From NCBI RefSeq assembly GCF_004327285.1, contig NZ_QJUI01000009.1:182966-246965 (forward strand): a stretch of 64,000 nucleotides of DNA, written 5' to 3'. Source of the DNA: Phytopseudomonas daroniae (GTDB lineage: Bacteria; Pseudomonadota; Gammaproteobacteria; Pseudomonadales; Pseudomonadaceae). How positions within the stretch are numbered: the stretch's first letter is position 1; every line of letters starts with the position of its first letter. The notes under the pieces are model-generated. The model was given only the letters and a program-made list of their open reading frames with translations, made no database searches and was not told where the DNA came from. The position numbers and the translations under genes were made by a program. Shown here piece by piece: positions 8,804 to 17,718 of this stretch.

Positions 8804-10183
8804 TCAGGCCAGGCTGGTCGCTTGCGCCGGGCGCCGACTCAGCAGGCTGACCACGACGAAGCTGAGCAGAGCGATGGCCAGGCTGTAGTAGATCGGCGTG
8901 TTGGCCTCCATACCGTCCCTGAACATGAACACCAGAGCGGTGCCGCAGCCCAGGGCCATGCTGGTGATGGCGCCGGCGGTGGTTGCGCGCTTCCAGTAGA
9001 TGGCGCCCAGCATGGGGATCAGGATACCGCCGACCAGCAGGTTGTAGGCCAGGGTCAGGGCGCCGATCACGTCATTGACGATCAGGGCGATGACCAGCAC
9101 CAGCAAACCGGTGAGAAAGGTGAACAGCCGTGCCATGCCCAGGCTGGACTGGCGACCGCCACGCAGCCTGGGCAGCAGGTCTTCGGTCAGCGTGGTCGAG
9201 GCGGCGAGCAGGCCGGCGCTGGCCGTGGACATCATCGCCGCCAGCGCTGCAGCGATCACCAGGCCGCGGATGCCATCCGGCAGGGCGTTCTGGACGATGG
9301 CCGCGAAGGCGTTGTTGGCGTTGTCCAGTTCCGGCAGCAGCACCTTGGCGCACATGCCGATCAGCGCACCGACCAGGCCGTAGATCACGCAGTACACCCC
9401 GGCCAGGCTGCCGGCTACGCGAGCCACATTCTCGCTGCGGGCGGTGAACACGCGCTGCCAGATGTCCTGGCCGATGAGGATGCCGAAGAAGTAGATCAGG
9501 AAGTAGGTGATGATGGTGTCATAGCCGATGGTGGTCAGGCTGAAGGCACTGCCCGGCAGCTTCGCCACCAGCTCGTCCCAGCCGCCGACGCGGTACAGGC
9601 AGATGGGCAGCAGCACGAACATCAGGCCGACCGTCTTGATCACGAACTGCACGATGTCGGTGAGGGTCAGCGACCACATGCCGCCGATGCTCGAATACAC
9701 CACCACCACGGAGCCGGAAAGCAGGATGGCGACCCAGAAGGGCAGGTCGAACAGCACCTGCAGCACCGTGCCGCTGGCCAGGGTGGACACCACGGCGATC
9801 ATCAGCGCGTAGGCGAACATCACCACGGCGCTGGCCTGGCGCGCCATGGGCGTATAGCGGCGTTCGAGGATCTGGGTGACGGTGAAGATGCGCAGCTTGA
9901 GCAGCGGCTTGGCCAGGAACAGATTGAGCACGATGATGCCGGCGCCCAGGGCGGCGCACAGCCAGAACCCGGAAATGCCGTGCACGTAGCCCAGGCGCAC
10001 GGTGCCCACGGTGGCGGCGCCGCCGAGTACGGTGGCGGCCATGGTGCCCATGTAGAAGGCAGGGCCGAGGTTACGCCCGGCCACCAGGTAATCTTCCTGA
10101 TTGCGTGCGCGACGCATGCCGTACCAGCCAAGCAATAACATGCCGGCGGCGTATATGAAGACAACGGAGATATCCAGGATCAT
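8804..10183 (-). CDS. Sodium:solute symporter (SSS family)
   Basis: 459 aa, almost wholly hydrophobic with about 13 predicted spans. The beginning, VFIYAAGMLLLGWYGMRRA followed by NQEDYLVAGRNLGP, is the typical N-terminus of SSS transporters (PutP/PanF superfamily), and GGMWSLTLTDIVQFVIKTVG is the conserved central loop. It sits 75 nt upstream of the ThDP decarboxylase gene in the same direction, so it probably imports the substrate of that pathway. The substrate is inferred from context only; a guanidino or amino acid is likely. Confidence 0.88.
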   Translation of the reverse strand: MILDISVVFIYAAGMLLLGWYGMRRARNQEDYLVAGRNLGPAFYMGTMAATVLGGAATVGTVRLGYVHGISGFWLCAALGAGIIVLNLFLAKPLLKLRIFTVTQILERRYTPMARQASAVVMFAYALMIAVVSTLASGTVLQVLFDLPFWVAILLSGSVVVVYSSIGGMWSLTLTDIVQFVIKTVGLMFVLLPICLYRVGGWDELVAKLPGSAFSLTTIGYDTIITYFLIYFFGILIGQDIWQRVFTARSENVARVAGSLAGVYCVIYGLVGALIGMCAKVLLPELDNANNAFAAIVQNALPDGIRGLVIAAALAAMMSTASAGLLAASTTLTEDLLPRLRGGRQSSLGMARLFTFLTGLLVLVIALIVNDVIGALTLAYNLLVGGILIPMLGAIYWKRATTAGAITSMALGCGTALVFMFRDGMEANTPIYYSLAIALLSFVVVSLLSRRPAQATSLA

Positions 10184-10258
10184 GGTCTTGTTCTCATTTT
10201 TCTGGCGTTGATCCGGGCGAGGTTGCGCCCGGGGTTTGCGGTGTGATCGCGGCGTTGG

Positions 10259-11758
10259 TCAGACGGTTTCGGCGTTGCCCGGAACCCGTGGCGCGGCACT
10301 TTTCAGGCGTGCCCAGCGGGGGCCTTCGGGGCCATAGACTTCGGCTGGTTCGGGGAACAGGTTGAGCAGCATGAGATAGAGCACGCAGGCCATGCCCAGG
10401 GTGATCGGCAGGCTGATATCGATACCTCCAGCCAGTTCGCCCAGCGGGCCGACGAACTGGCCGGGCAGGTTGACGAAGCACAGGCCCGTCGCCGCGCTGG
10501 GAATCCAGGCGCCCAGGCCGCGCCAGTTCCAGCCATGCCGGAACCAGTAACGGCCACCGCGCTGGCCACGGGTGAACACCTGCAGGTCATCGGCGTGGTA
10601 GAAGCCGCGGCGCACGATCAGGCCGAGGATCATGATCACCATCCACGGGCTGGTGCAGGTGATGATCAGCACGGCGAAGGTCGACACGCTCTGCACCAGG
10701 TTGAAGGTGAAGCGGCCGATGAAGATGAAGGCGATGGCGGCCACGCCGATCAACAGTGTGGCGCCCGCGCGGCTCATCAGGCGCGGGAACAGGCTCGACA
10801 TGTCCAGGCCGGTGCCATACAGCGCGGTGGTGCCGGTGGACATGCCGCCGATCACGGCGATCAGGCACACCGGCAGGAAGAACCAGGTCGGTGAAATGGC
10901 CAGCAGACCACCAACATAGTTGTTGGCCTCGATGTACTGCGGCGCCTGGCTCGCCACCAGGGTGGCGGTGCACAAGCCGAACAGGAAGGGGATCAGGGTG
11001 CCCGTCTGGGCGGCCAGTACGGCCAGCATGATGCGCCGCTTCGGCGTTTGCCGCGGGATGTAGCGCGACCAGTCACCGAGGAAGGCGCCGAACGATACCG
11101 GGTTGCTCATGGCCAGGATCGCCGCGCCGATGAACGCCGCCCAGAAGCCTGGCTGATCGATGCTGACGCTACCGGCGAAATCCGCATCGAAGTGACCGGC
11201 GAAGGCGAAGATGCCGAGCAGGAATAACAGGCTCGACGCCCACACGGCGATCCTGTTGACCCATAGCATGAAGCGGAAGCCGTAGATGCACACCACCAGC
11301 ACCAGTAACGCGAACAGGCCGTAGGCCAGGCCCAGGGTCAGGTCGTTCTCGGGCAGGCCGATCAGCCGTTTGGCGCCGCCGACCAGGGCATCGCCGGAAC
11401 TCCACACCGACAGCGAGAAGAACGCCACGGCGGTGAGCAGCGAGAGGAAGGAGCCGACGATGCGCCCGTGCACGCCGAAGTGGGCGCCGGACGAGACCGC
11501 GTTGTTGGTGCCGTTCAGCGCACCGAACAGGCCCATGGGCGCGAGGATCAAGGCGCCCACCGCAACGCCGAGGATGATCGACCACATGCCGGCCTGGAAG
11601 GACAGGCCGAACAGAACCGGGAAACTACCCAGCACCGAGGTGGCGAACGTGTTGGCGCCGCCGAAGATCAGGCGGAACAGATCGGTGGGGCTGGCATCGC
11701 GTTGGTCGTCGGGAATCTGTTCGACACCAAAGGTTTCGATACGCGTCTTGTGACTCAT
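10259..11758 (-). CDS. NCS1-family permease (cytosine/purine/allantoin type)
   Basis: 499 aa with 12 predicted spans. NCS1 features include the N-terminal IFGGANTFATSVLGSFPVLFG and, further on, SRYIPRQTPKRRIM and STGTTALYGTGLDMSSLFPR. GGAGAAACAC precedes the ATG at 11758. NCS1 carriers import nucleobases, allantoin or hydantoins with Na+ or H+. A nitrogen-rich guanidino-like substrate would fit the neighbours, and this is an inference. It is the second transporter in the operon; a third (ABC) lies in the sister operon, so several related substrates may be taken up. Confidence 0.87.
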   Translation of the reverse strand: MSHKTRIETFGVEQIPDDQRDASPTDLFRLIFGGANTFATSVLGSFPVLFGLSFQAGMWSIILGVAVGALILAPMGLFGALNGTNNAVSSGAHFGVHGRIVGSFLSLLTAVAFFSLSVWSSGDALVGGAKRLIGLPENDLTLGLAYGLFALLVLVVCIYGFRFMLWVNRIAVWASSLLFLLGIFAFAGHFDADFAGSVSIDQPGFWAAFIGAAILAMSNPVSFGAFLGDWSRYIPRQTPKRRIMLAVLAAQTGTLIPFLFGLCTATLVASQAPQYIEANNYVGGLLAISPTWFFLPVCLIAVIGGMSTGTTALYGTGLDMSSLFPRLMSRAGATLLIGVAAIAFIFIGRFTFNLVQSVSTFAVLIITCTSPWMVIMILGLIVRRGFYHADDLQVFTRGQRGGRYWFRHGWNWRGLGAWIPSAATGLCFVNLPGQFVGPLGELAGGIDISLPITLGMACVLYLMLLNLFPEPAEVYGPEGPRWARLKSAAPRVPGNAETV

Positions 11759-11790
11759 GTGTTTCTCCAGCGCCTGTCACGATTTTTATA

Positions 11791-11814
11791 AGGTCGGCGC
11801 AAGTACGCCGACCT
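11791..11814. other. Intercistronic hairpin in the gbu-type operon
   Basis: AGGTCGGCG and CGCCGACCT form a perfect 9-bp stem around a 6-nt loop. It lies in the 200-nt gap between the SnoaL-like gene and the NCS1 permease. There is an AT-rich flank on both sides (CTTTATT on plus; TTATAAAAAT on minus), so it could end or attenuate transcription. The rest of the gap (11815-11958) shows no gene. Confidence 0.5.
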
Positions 11815-11958
11815 CTTTATTCACCCCCGACAGTCATCGGGTGGTGGTGCATTGGCAGTGCGGCATGGCCGCGAAGAGCCAGTCAGGCTCCAATACCCGC
11901 AAGGGCGGTGTATATCCGGCAGGCAGGCTTCGGATGGCCCGCTAGTGCCGCTGTCGGA

Positions 11959-12348
11959 TCAGCTCGCGCTTGGCACCGACAGGTGTTCATGACAGGCCAG
12001 CCAGCGGCCGTCGTACCAGTGGAAAACGATGCTTTCGCGTTCCTCCAGCTGCAGCTCCTGATCAGCGATCCGCAGCCGCGTGGACACATCGTGGATGAAG
12101 ATCGCCATATCGCCGTGCAGGCTGACGCTGGCGTTGCTGGAGCGACAGTTCAGCACGGCAAAACCCTCGGCCTGCCACTGCGCCCACAGCGCTTCGTATT
12201 CATGGCGCGAGTGCAGCGGCTGGGGCAGGGTGTGAAAAACGAACGTGGCGTCCTCGCTGAAACAGGCGAAGTAACGCGCCGTGTCGTTGCTGGCAAAGGC
12301 GCTTACCAGGTCAGCGGCCGCCTGGCGAACATCGGCTTCGCGGCTCAT
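11959..12348 (-). CDS. SnoaL-like (NTF2 fold) small protein in the gbu operon
   Basis: 129 aa from ATG 12348, which overlaps the ureohydrolase stop codon by 4 nt (ATGA), so translation is coupled. The sequence has the SnoaL_3/NTF2 pattern: an N-terminal helix (VRQAAADLVSAFASNDTARYFACFSEDATFVFHT), then beta strands ending IVFHWYDGRWLACHEHLS. Such proteins may be enzymes or binding pockets. The position matches the uncharacterised PA1420 of P. aeruginosa. A role next to guanidinobutyrase is implied by coupling only. Confidence 0.78.
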   Translation of the reverse strand: MSREADVRQAAADLVSAFASNDTARYFACFSEDATFVFHTLPQPLHSRHEYEALWAQWQAEGFAVLNCRSSNASVSLHGDMAIFIHDVSTRLRIADQELQLEERESIVFHWYDGRWLACHEHLSVPSAS

Positions 12349-13304
12349 CGGCGGGTCACACCGGGCAGCACGCAAAGCATCTCGTAGAGCAGGTTGGCAC
12401 CCAGCAGCGCGGTATTGCCGGTGGTGTCGTAGGGCGGCGACACCTCGACCAGATCGCAGCCGATCAGGTTCAGGCCCTGGCAGCCGCGGATGATTTCCAG
12501 CGCCTGGATGGTGGTCAGCCCGCCGACTTCCGGGGTGCCGGTGCCTGGAGCCCAGGCCGGGTCGATGCCGTCGATGTCGAAGGACAGGTACACCGGGCCA
12601 CCGTCGACCTTGGCACGTACCTCTTCCATCAGCGGCGTCAGCGAGCGATGCCAGCATTCCTCGGCCTGCACCACGCGAAAGCCCTGGCGACGGCTCCAGT
12701 TGAAGTCATCGGCGGTGTAGCCCTGGGCCCGCAGACCGATCTGTACCACGCGGTCGCTGTCCAGCAGGCCTTCTTCCTGGGCACGGCGGAAGGTGGTGCC
12801 ATGGGCGATCTTCTCGCCGAACATATGATCATTCACATCCGCATGCGCATCGATGTGCACCAGGCCGACCTTGCCGTACTTCTTCTTGATCGCCCGCAGG
12901 ATCGGCAGGGTCAGGGTATGGTCGCCGCCCAGGGTCAGGGGAATGATGCCGCGCTCGAGGATGCCATCGTAGTGTTGTTCGATGATGCGTACGGCATCGA
13001 GCAGGTTGAAGGTGTTGATCGGTACGTCGCCGATGTCGGCCACGTTCAGCGAGTCGAAGGGCGCGGCGCCGGTGGCCATGTTGTAGGGACGGATCATCAC
13101 CGACTCGGCGCGGATCTGCCGCGGGCCGAAGCGGGTACCGGAACGCAGGGACGTGCCGATGTCCAGGGGAATACCGACGAAAGCGGCGTCGAGCTTGGCG
13201 AGTTCTTCGGGTGCTTGCACATGGGGCAGGCGCAGCATGGTGGCGATGCCGCCGAAGCGGGGCATTTCATTGCCGCCCAGGGGTTGGTGCAGGGTCTTGT
13301 CCAT
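12345..13304 (-). CDS. gbuA: Ureohydrolase, 4-guanidinobutyrase-like
   Basis: Hydrolyses the guanidino group to an amine plus urea; GbuA converts 4-guanidinobutyrate to GABA. 319 aa, the length of GbuA. The binuclear Mn site is complete: GGDHTLTL, HIDAHADVND and SFDIDGIDPAWAPGTGTPEVGG-type motif 3. The N-terminus has FGGIATMLRLP and GIPLDIGTSLRSGTRFGPRQIR, typical of the agmatinase/guanidinobutyrase group. GAGG lies 7 nt before the ATG. First gene of its operon, with a dyad operator 83-102 nt upstream. Agmatine or another guanidino acid cannot be excluded as substrate. Confidence 0.85.
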   Translation of the reverse strand: MDKTLHQPLGGNEMPRFGGIATMLRLPHVQAPEELAKLDAAFVGIPLDIGTSLRSGTRFGPRQIRAESVMIRPYNMATGAAPFDSLNVADIGDVPINTFNLLDAVRIIEQHYDGILERGIIPLTLGGDHTLTLPILRAIKKKYGKVGLVHIDAHADVNDHMFGEKIAHGTTFRRAQEEGLLDSDRVVQIGLRAQGYTADDFNWSRRQGFRVVQAEECWHRSLTPLMEEVRAKVDGGPVYLSFDIDGIDPAWAPGTGTPEVGGLTTIQALEIIRGCQGLNLIGCDLVEVSPPYDTTGNTALLGANLLYEMLCVLPGVTRR

Positions 13305-13386
13305 GGGGAGGCCTCAGGCTCGTTCTGGTTGTGGCCGGATTCTTGACCAGTCAGGTGTCGGGAAGAATCGGCAGGGGCAAAAACTT

Positions 13387-13406
13387 AGTTCAGGATTGTT
13401 TGAACT
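13387..13406. promoter_or_regulatory. Dyad operator upstream of gbuA (AGTTCA-N8-TGAACT)
   Basis: AGTTCA at 13387-13392 and TGAACT at 13401-13406 form a perfect inverted repeat with an 8-nt centre. The wider context (CAAAAACTTAGTT before, GATTG within) is repeated nearly base for base at 18705-18734 before the second operon. The most likely binder is the LysR regulator at 18984. No experimental support is available here. Confidence 0.65.
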
Positions 13407-13433
13407 TATGGCGCGATCTGTTCCTGGGAAGGT

Positions 13434-13485
13434 GTAGGGCGGGTGCAACCCGCCATTCCGGTGCGGCGGGTTGCACCCGCCCTAC
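13434..13485. repeat. GTAGGG palindrome (perfect 21-bp arms)
   Basis: Arms 13434-13454 and 13465-13485 are perfect inverted copies, each itself nearly palindromic. The right arm carries the TAG stop codon of the aldolase gene (13482-13484). It probably ends the upstream operon's transcript and shields the gbuA promoter. Confidence 0.85.
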
Positions 13486-14201
13486 GATCGGTAAGTGGGG
13501 TCGATACGATCCAGCTTGCGTAGCCAGGCCTGCCAGAGCAGCTGGCGTTGCCACTCGGCGCCCTGCAGTTGCTCACAGGCATGCTGTGACAGATGTGCCG
13601 GAATCTCGCTGCAAGCCTGGCCACCGCCGTTGGCGGCGAGCTGGATCTCGCAGGCGCGGTTGAGGTAGTACATGACGTAGAAGGCGTCGGCGACGCTAGC
13701 GCCGACGCTGAGCAGGCCGTGGTGGCGCAGCAGCAGGGCGATGTTGTCGCCCAGCGAGGCCTGGATGCGCTGGCGTTCGTCCAGATCGAGGGCGACGCCC
13801 TCGTAGGCGTGGTAGCCCAGGCGTTGGTGGAACTCGGTGCTGATCTGGTTGAGCTGCAGCAGGCCGGCGTCCTGCGCCGCCACCGCCATGCCCGCCAGGG
13901 TATGGGTGTGGATCACGCAGTGGGCGTCGTCGCGAGCCATGTGCACGGCGCTGTGGATGGTGAAGCCGGCGACGTTGTAGTCGGCGCGGCCTTCCACCAC
14001 CTTACCGTGCATGTCGACCACGATCAGATCGCTGGCGCGGATCTCCTCGAAGAACAGGCCGAACGGGTTGATCAGGAAGCGCGGCTCGTCGCCCGGCAGG
14101 CGTACCGAGAAGTGGGTGTAGAGGGTGTCGTCCCAGCCGAACAGGGCGGCCAGGCGATAGGCCGCAGCGAGGTCGCGGCGCAGGGTGGCGAGATCGGTCA
14201 T
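13482..14201 (-). CDS. Class II aldolase/adducin family protein
   Basis: 239 aa. A zinc-dependent aldolase fold: an N-terminal helix, the THFSVRLPGDEPRFLINPFG phosphate/carboxylate-binding turn, first zinc ligands in CVIHTHTLAGMAVAA and a third in LLLRHHGLLSVGAS. Relatives cleave sugar or hydroxy-acid C-C bonds, or act as decarboxylases, epimerases or dehydratases. The start codon overlaps the end of the fused ABC gene (ATGA), so it is the last gene of the isomerase-oxygenase-transporter operon. A retro-aldol or decarboxylation step on a hydroxylated acid made by the oxygenase is my inference. The stop codon comes from a repeat. Confidence 0.85.
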   Translation of the reverse strand: MTDLATLRRDLAAAYRLAALFGWDDTLYTHFSVRLPGDEPRFLINPFGLFFEEIRASDLIVVDMHGKVVEGRADYNVAGFTIHSAVHMARDDAHCVIHTHTLAGMAVAAQDAGLLQLNQISTEFHQRLGYHAYEGVALDLDERQRIQASLGDNIALLLRHHGLLSVGASVADAFYVMYYLNRACEIQLAANGGGQACSEIPAHLSQHACEQLQGAEWQRQLLWQAWLRKLDRIDPTYRS

Positions 14202-15715
14202 GCCGGAAGCTCCAGGCCGATGAAGCGGCGCACGCGTTCATGTTCGCCATGGCGAATGCTGTCGGGTGCGGCGTCGAGTTGGACGTGGCCGTTCTCCATG
14301 AACAGCACGCGGTCGGAAATGGACAGGGCGAAGTCCATCTCATGGGTGACGATGAGCATGGTCATGCCTTCGCGGGCCAGGTCGCGGATCACCGCGAGCA
14401 CGTCGCCTACCAGCTCAGGGTCGAGCGCCGAGGTGGGTTCGTCGAACAGCATGATGTCCGGCTTCATGGCCAGTGCACGGGCGATGGCCACACGCTGCTG
14501 CTGGCCGCCGGAGAGCTGGTGCGGGTACTTGTCGGCATGGGCCAGCAGGCCGACCTTGTCGAGCAGGGCCAGGGCCTCGGTGCGCAGGTTTACGGGTGTG
14601 TCCAGGTGGTGGTAGCGCGGTGCGAGCAGGACGTTGTCCACGATGGTGCGGTGCGGAAACAGGTTGAAGCTCTGGAACACCATGCCGATGCGCCGCACGC
14701 CTTCGCGCTGGCGACGGTTGTCGGGGCGGTCGCCGGCCCGGATGAAGTCTTCACCGAACAGCACGATCTCGCCTTCGTCGATGCTTTCCAGGCCGTTGAC
14801 GGTGCGGATCAGCGAGGTCTTGCCGGAGCCGGACGGGCCGATGATGGCGATCACCTCGCCGGGCTGCACGCTCAGGTCGATGCCCTTGAGCACGTGATGA
14901 TTGCCGTAATGCTTGTGGATGTTGCTCAGGTGCAGCGCCGCCGGTGTGCCAGCCGCATTCGTCTGGACACTGCCGCTGGCCACGCTCGGCAGCGTGCGGC
15001 GCAGCTCGGCGATGGCGTTGTCGCCGAGGGTGTCCGGCTTGCGCCGGGTCAGGTCGAGGTGGCGTTCGAGGTACTGCAGGCCCCAGCCGAACAGCGTGAC
15101 GATCAGCACGTAGTACACGGCCACTGCGCCGAGGGTCTCCAGCACCAGGAAGTTCTGTGCATAGAGGCGTTGGCCGACCAGCAGCAGTTCGGTCAGCGAG
15201 ATCACCGAGACCAGCGAGGTCAGCTTGACGATGGTGACGTATTCGTTGGTCAGCGTCGGCAGGGCGATGCGGAATGCCTGCGGTACCACGATCAGGCGCT
15301 GGGTGCCGAGGCGGCCGATGCCCAGGGCACGGGCCGCCTCGCGCTGGCCCTTGGCCACGGAGAGCAGGCCGCCGCGGTGGATTTCCGCCATGTATGCCGC
15401 CTCGGTCAGCACCAGGGCGATCAGGCCGGCGTAGAAGGGATTCGACAGTACCTTGCCACTGGCGGGCAGGAGCTGTGGCAGGTTGTAGACGAAGATCAGC
15501 AGCACCAGCAGCGGTACGCTGCGGAAGAACCAGACATAGATCGAGGCCGGAGCGCTGAGCCAGCGGCTGCTGGCCTGCTTGGCGCTGGCCAGGCCGAAGC
15601 CGAGCACCAGGCCGATCAACCAGGCCAAGGCGCTGAGCTTGACCACCGTCCAGCAGGCCGCCCAGAAGGCCGGCATGGAAAACAGGGAGAAGAAGTAGCC
15701 CCATTCGAATTGCAT
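14198..15715 (-). CDS. Fused amino-acid ABC permease and ATPase
   Basis: 505 aa from ATG 15715 (GGAG 9 nt upstream). Residues 1-230 are a HisM/GlnP-type permease with LTEAAYMAEIHRGGLLSVAKGQREAARALG, the EAA loop that contacts the ATPase. After a linker, residues 260-505 form the ATPase: Walker A GPSGSGKTSL, signature LSGGQQQRVAIARAL, Walker B MLFDEPTSALDPE and the switch His in VTHEM. Polar amino-acid uptake is the family role. Permease and ATPase are usually separate genes, so this fusion is notable though seen in other pseudomonads. It works with the binding protein upstream and is coupled by a 4-nt overlap to the aldolase. Confidence 0.9.
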   Translation of the reverse strand: MQFEWGYFFSLFSMPAFWAACWTVVKLSALAWLIGLVLGFGLASAKQASSRWLSAPASIYVWFFRSVPLLVLLIFVYNLPQLLPASGKVLSNPFYAGLIALVLTEAAYMAEIHRGGLLSVAKGQREAARALGIGRLGTQRLIVVPQAFRIALPTLTNEYVTIVKLTSLVSVISLTELLLVGQRLYAQNFLVLETLGAVAVYYVLIVTLFGWGLQYLERHLDLTRRKPDTLGDNAIAELRRTLPSVASGSVQTNAAGTPAALHLSNIHKHYGNHHVLKGIDLSVQPGEVIAIIGPSGSGKTSLIRTVNGLESIDEGEIVLFGEDFIRAGDRPDNRRQREGVRRIGMVFQSFNLFPHRTIVDNVLLAPRYHHLDTPVNLRTEALALLDKVGLLAHADKYPHQLSGGQQQRVAIARALAMKPDIMLFDEPTSALDPELVGDVLAVIRDLAREGMTMLIVTHEMDFALSISDRVLFMENGHVQLDAAPDSIRHGEHERVRRFIGLELPA

Positions 15716-15731
15716 GTGACATCTCCGATGA

Positions 15732-15809
15732 GCCACAAGCTCCAAGCCACAAGCTGCAAGCGAATCGGGCGTTTCCCCTGCTTGTGGCTTGCAGCTTGTA
15801 GCTTGCGGC
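15732..15809. repeat. Inverted CAAGC-repeat hairpin between binding protein and permease genes
   Basis: The left arm (15732-15761) and right arm (15780-15809) are built from repeated CAAGC units and pair imperfectly. The position, just after the binding-protein stop codon, suits a hairpin that stabilises the upstream mRNA and gives more binding protein than permease. Confidence 0.7.
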
Positions 15810-15815
15810 TGTTTT

Positions 15816-16616
15816 TCAGGCTTCTTCCAGGTTGTATTTCTTCAACAGCTCGGCGTACTCACCGCTGGCCTTGAACTCGTCCAGCGCGCTTTTCAGTGCG
15901 TCCAGCAACTGGGCGTTGCCCTTCTTCACGTAGATGCCCAGCACCTGCGGATAGATGGCGTTCTGCGAGCTGATGGCGATGCGCCCGCGCGCCTTCTCGA
16001 CGATCAGCAACGAGGCGGCGTCGATCTCCAGGTGCGCCTGGATATGGCCGGAGAGCAGGGCCTGCGAGGTTTCCGAGGTGGTCGGGTACTGGTTGATGGT
16101 GATGGCGCCGGTGCCCTGTTCCTTGCAGTAGCCGTCGGAGACCTTCTGCAGCGCCGGGATCCACGAGGTGCCCTGTTGCAGGCCGACGGTCAGGCCGCAC
16201 AGTTCTTCCGGGGTGGCCGGTTTCTTCTCGGCGTCGCTGCGCACCATGATCGCCGCGCCGGTCTTGGCGTAGGGGATGGCGTCGGCCTTCTCCAGGCGCT
16301 CGGGGAGGATGTACATGCCGGAGATGATGGTGTCGAAACGCCCGGCATCGAGGCCGAGGATCAGGTTGGGGAAGCTGATGTCGTTGAAACTGGCCTCAAG
16401 GCCCAGGCGCTTGGCCAGGGCGGCGGAAACTTCCGGGTCGAAGCCCAGTACCTTGTCGCCTTCGTAGTACTCGAACGGTGGGTAGGAGATTTCCATGCCT
16501 ACCTTCAGTTCGCCGCTGGCGATGGTCTTCGGGGCTTCGGCGGCCTGGGCGACGCTCACGGCGAGGGTGCAGGCGATGGCCAGGGAGGCGGTACGGATCG
16601 AGGGGCGAATTGCCAT
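15816..16616 (-). CDS. Periplasmic amino-acid-binding protein of ABC importer
   Basis: 266 aa with a signal peptide (ending SVAQAAEA) and the SBP family 3 fold. GELKVGMEISYPPFEYYEGDKVLGFDPEVSAALAKRLG is the diagnostic start of domain 1; LILGLDAGRFDTIISGM and GLQQGTSWIPALQKV follow. The ligand pocket usually has an Arg/Asp pair holding the alpha-amino acid. Context suggests a guanidino or other basic amino acid, which is not shown. GGAG lies before the ATG. Downstream, after the CAAGC hairpin, comes the fused permease-ATPase. Confidence 0.9.
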   Translation of the reverse strand: MAIRPSIRTASLAIACTLAVSVAQAAEAPKTIASGELKVGMEISYPPFEYYEGDKVLGFDPEVSAALAKRLGLEASFNDISFPNLILGLDAGRFDTIISGMYILPERLEKADAIPYAKTGAAIMVRSDAEKKPATPEELCGLTVGLQQGTSWIPALQKVSDGYCKEQGTGAITINQYPTTSETSQALLSGHIQAHLEIDAASLLIVEKARGRIAISSQNAIYPQVLGIYVKKGNAQLLDALKSALDEFKASGEYAELLKKYNLEEA

Positions 16617-16671
16617 TGTGGTTATCTCCGGATCAGGTTTTTGTGTTGGCAGGGGGCTACATAGGGGAAAG

Positions 16672-17709
16672 TCACAGTGCGCTCGGCTGGTGCTTCAGAT
16701 GGCCGAAGCTGGAGGGCCGGCGCGCGCGTTCGGGCAGTTGCAACTGGCCGTCCTCGACGCGCTTCTTCAGGTATTGGTAGGTCTGCAGCGCCTGGCTCCA
16801 CATGTGCTCGCCGATGCTGATGGCCTCGTAGGCCTGGCCGGCAGTCTCGAACTGCGGCAGCGGGCGGATCTGCGTGTGGTAGTCGCAGGCGTAGAAGAAC
16901 GGGAAGGAGTAGCGCTCTTCGCTGACCTTGCGCACGCGGTGCGAGGTGGCGACGAAGGTGCCGGCGCTCATTACCTCGAGCATGTCGCCGATGTTGACGA
17001 CGAAGGTGTCCTCGCGCGGTGGCGCGTCGATCCACTGGCCGAGGTCGTTCATCACCTCCAGGCCGGGGCGGTCGGCGAGCAGGATGGTGAAGCACTCGTA
17101 GTCGGTGTGGGCGCCGATGCCGGGGGCGTCCTGGGCATCGCCGTCATAGGGGTAGTGGATCAGGCGCAGCTTCGACGGCGGGAACTTGGCCATCTCGTCG
17201 AAGGTGTTTTCCGGCAGGCCCAGGGCCAGGGCGAAGCCGCGGAACAGCGTGCGGCCGAGCTGGAACACGCGCGCGTAGTAGGCCTGCACGGCTTCCTGGA
17301 AACCAGGCAGGCTTGGCCAGTGGTTCGGCCCCAGCAGCGGCGTGCCGGCCAGTACCAGCGGATTGTCGGCGGGCACCTCGAAGCCGATGTCGAAGGCTTC
17401 CTTGTGATCCGGCTTGCCGGCGCTGTAGCGCTCCTCGCCCTCGGGCACGAAGCCCTTGTGGCTTTCCGAGGCGCCGATGTAGTGGCGCATCTTGTCGTCC
17501 AGCGATTGCGCGAAGTAGTCCTCGGCCGCCTGGTGCAGGCTGTCGATCAGCGCCGCTTCGATGCCATGGCCACTGATGTAGAGAAAGCCCACTTCACGCG
17601 CCGCACGGCCCAGCTCTTCGGCCACGGCCAGGCGATCGGCGAGGTCGTCACTGAACAGACCGGCGATATCGACCACGGGGATTTCGGTGAAATTCTTGTT
17701 GGTAGTCAT
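16672..17709 (-). CDS. Fe(II)/2-oxoglutarate-dependent oxygenase (isopenicillin-N-synthase family)
   Basis: 345 aa. An N-terminal DIOX_N domain ([10 protein letters not shown]..., then [16 protein letters not shown]) precedes the jelly-roll core. The iron triad is visible: HTDYE (His and Asp) in [17 protein letters not shown] and the distal His in TSHRVRKV. The 2-oxoglutarate-binding pair is ERYSFPFF (Arg and Ser). The substrate is unknown. Bacterial ethylene-forming enzyme and plant homoarginine hydroxylases belong to the same superfamily and act on guanidino amino acids; with a gbu-type cluster alongside, hydroxylation of a guanidino or amino acid is attractive but inferred. It starts 9 nt after the TIM-barrel gene. 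Confidence 0.88.
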   Translation of the reverse strand: MTTNKNFTEIPVVDIAGLFSDDLADRLAVAEELGRAAREVGFLYISGHGIEAALIDSLHQAAEDYFAQSLDDKMRHYIGASESHKGFVPEGEERYSAGKPDHKEAFDIGFEVPADNPLVLAGTPLLGPNHWPSLPGFQEAVQAYYARVFQLGRTLFRGFALALGLPENTFDEMAKFPPSKLRLIHYPYDGDAQDAPGIGAHTDYECFTILLADRPGLEVMNDLGQWIDAPPREDTFVVNIGDMLEVMSAGTFVATSHRVRKVSEERYSFPFFYACDYHTQIRPLPQFETAGQAYEAISIGEHMWSQALQTYQYLKKRVEDGQLQLPERARRPSSFGHLKHQPSAL

Positions 17710-17718
17710 CGTGTTTTC

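Noticed and set aside
11759..11958. Guanidine-I, -II or -III riboswitch in the gbu-type operon
   Set aside because: I see no ACGR-loop hairpin pair or other recognisable core; only one unrelated hairpin is present.
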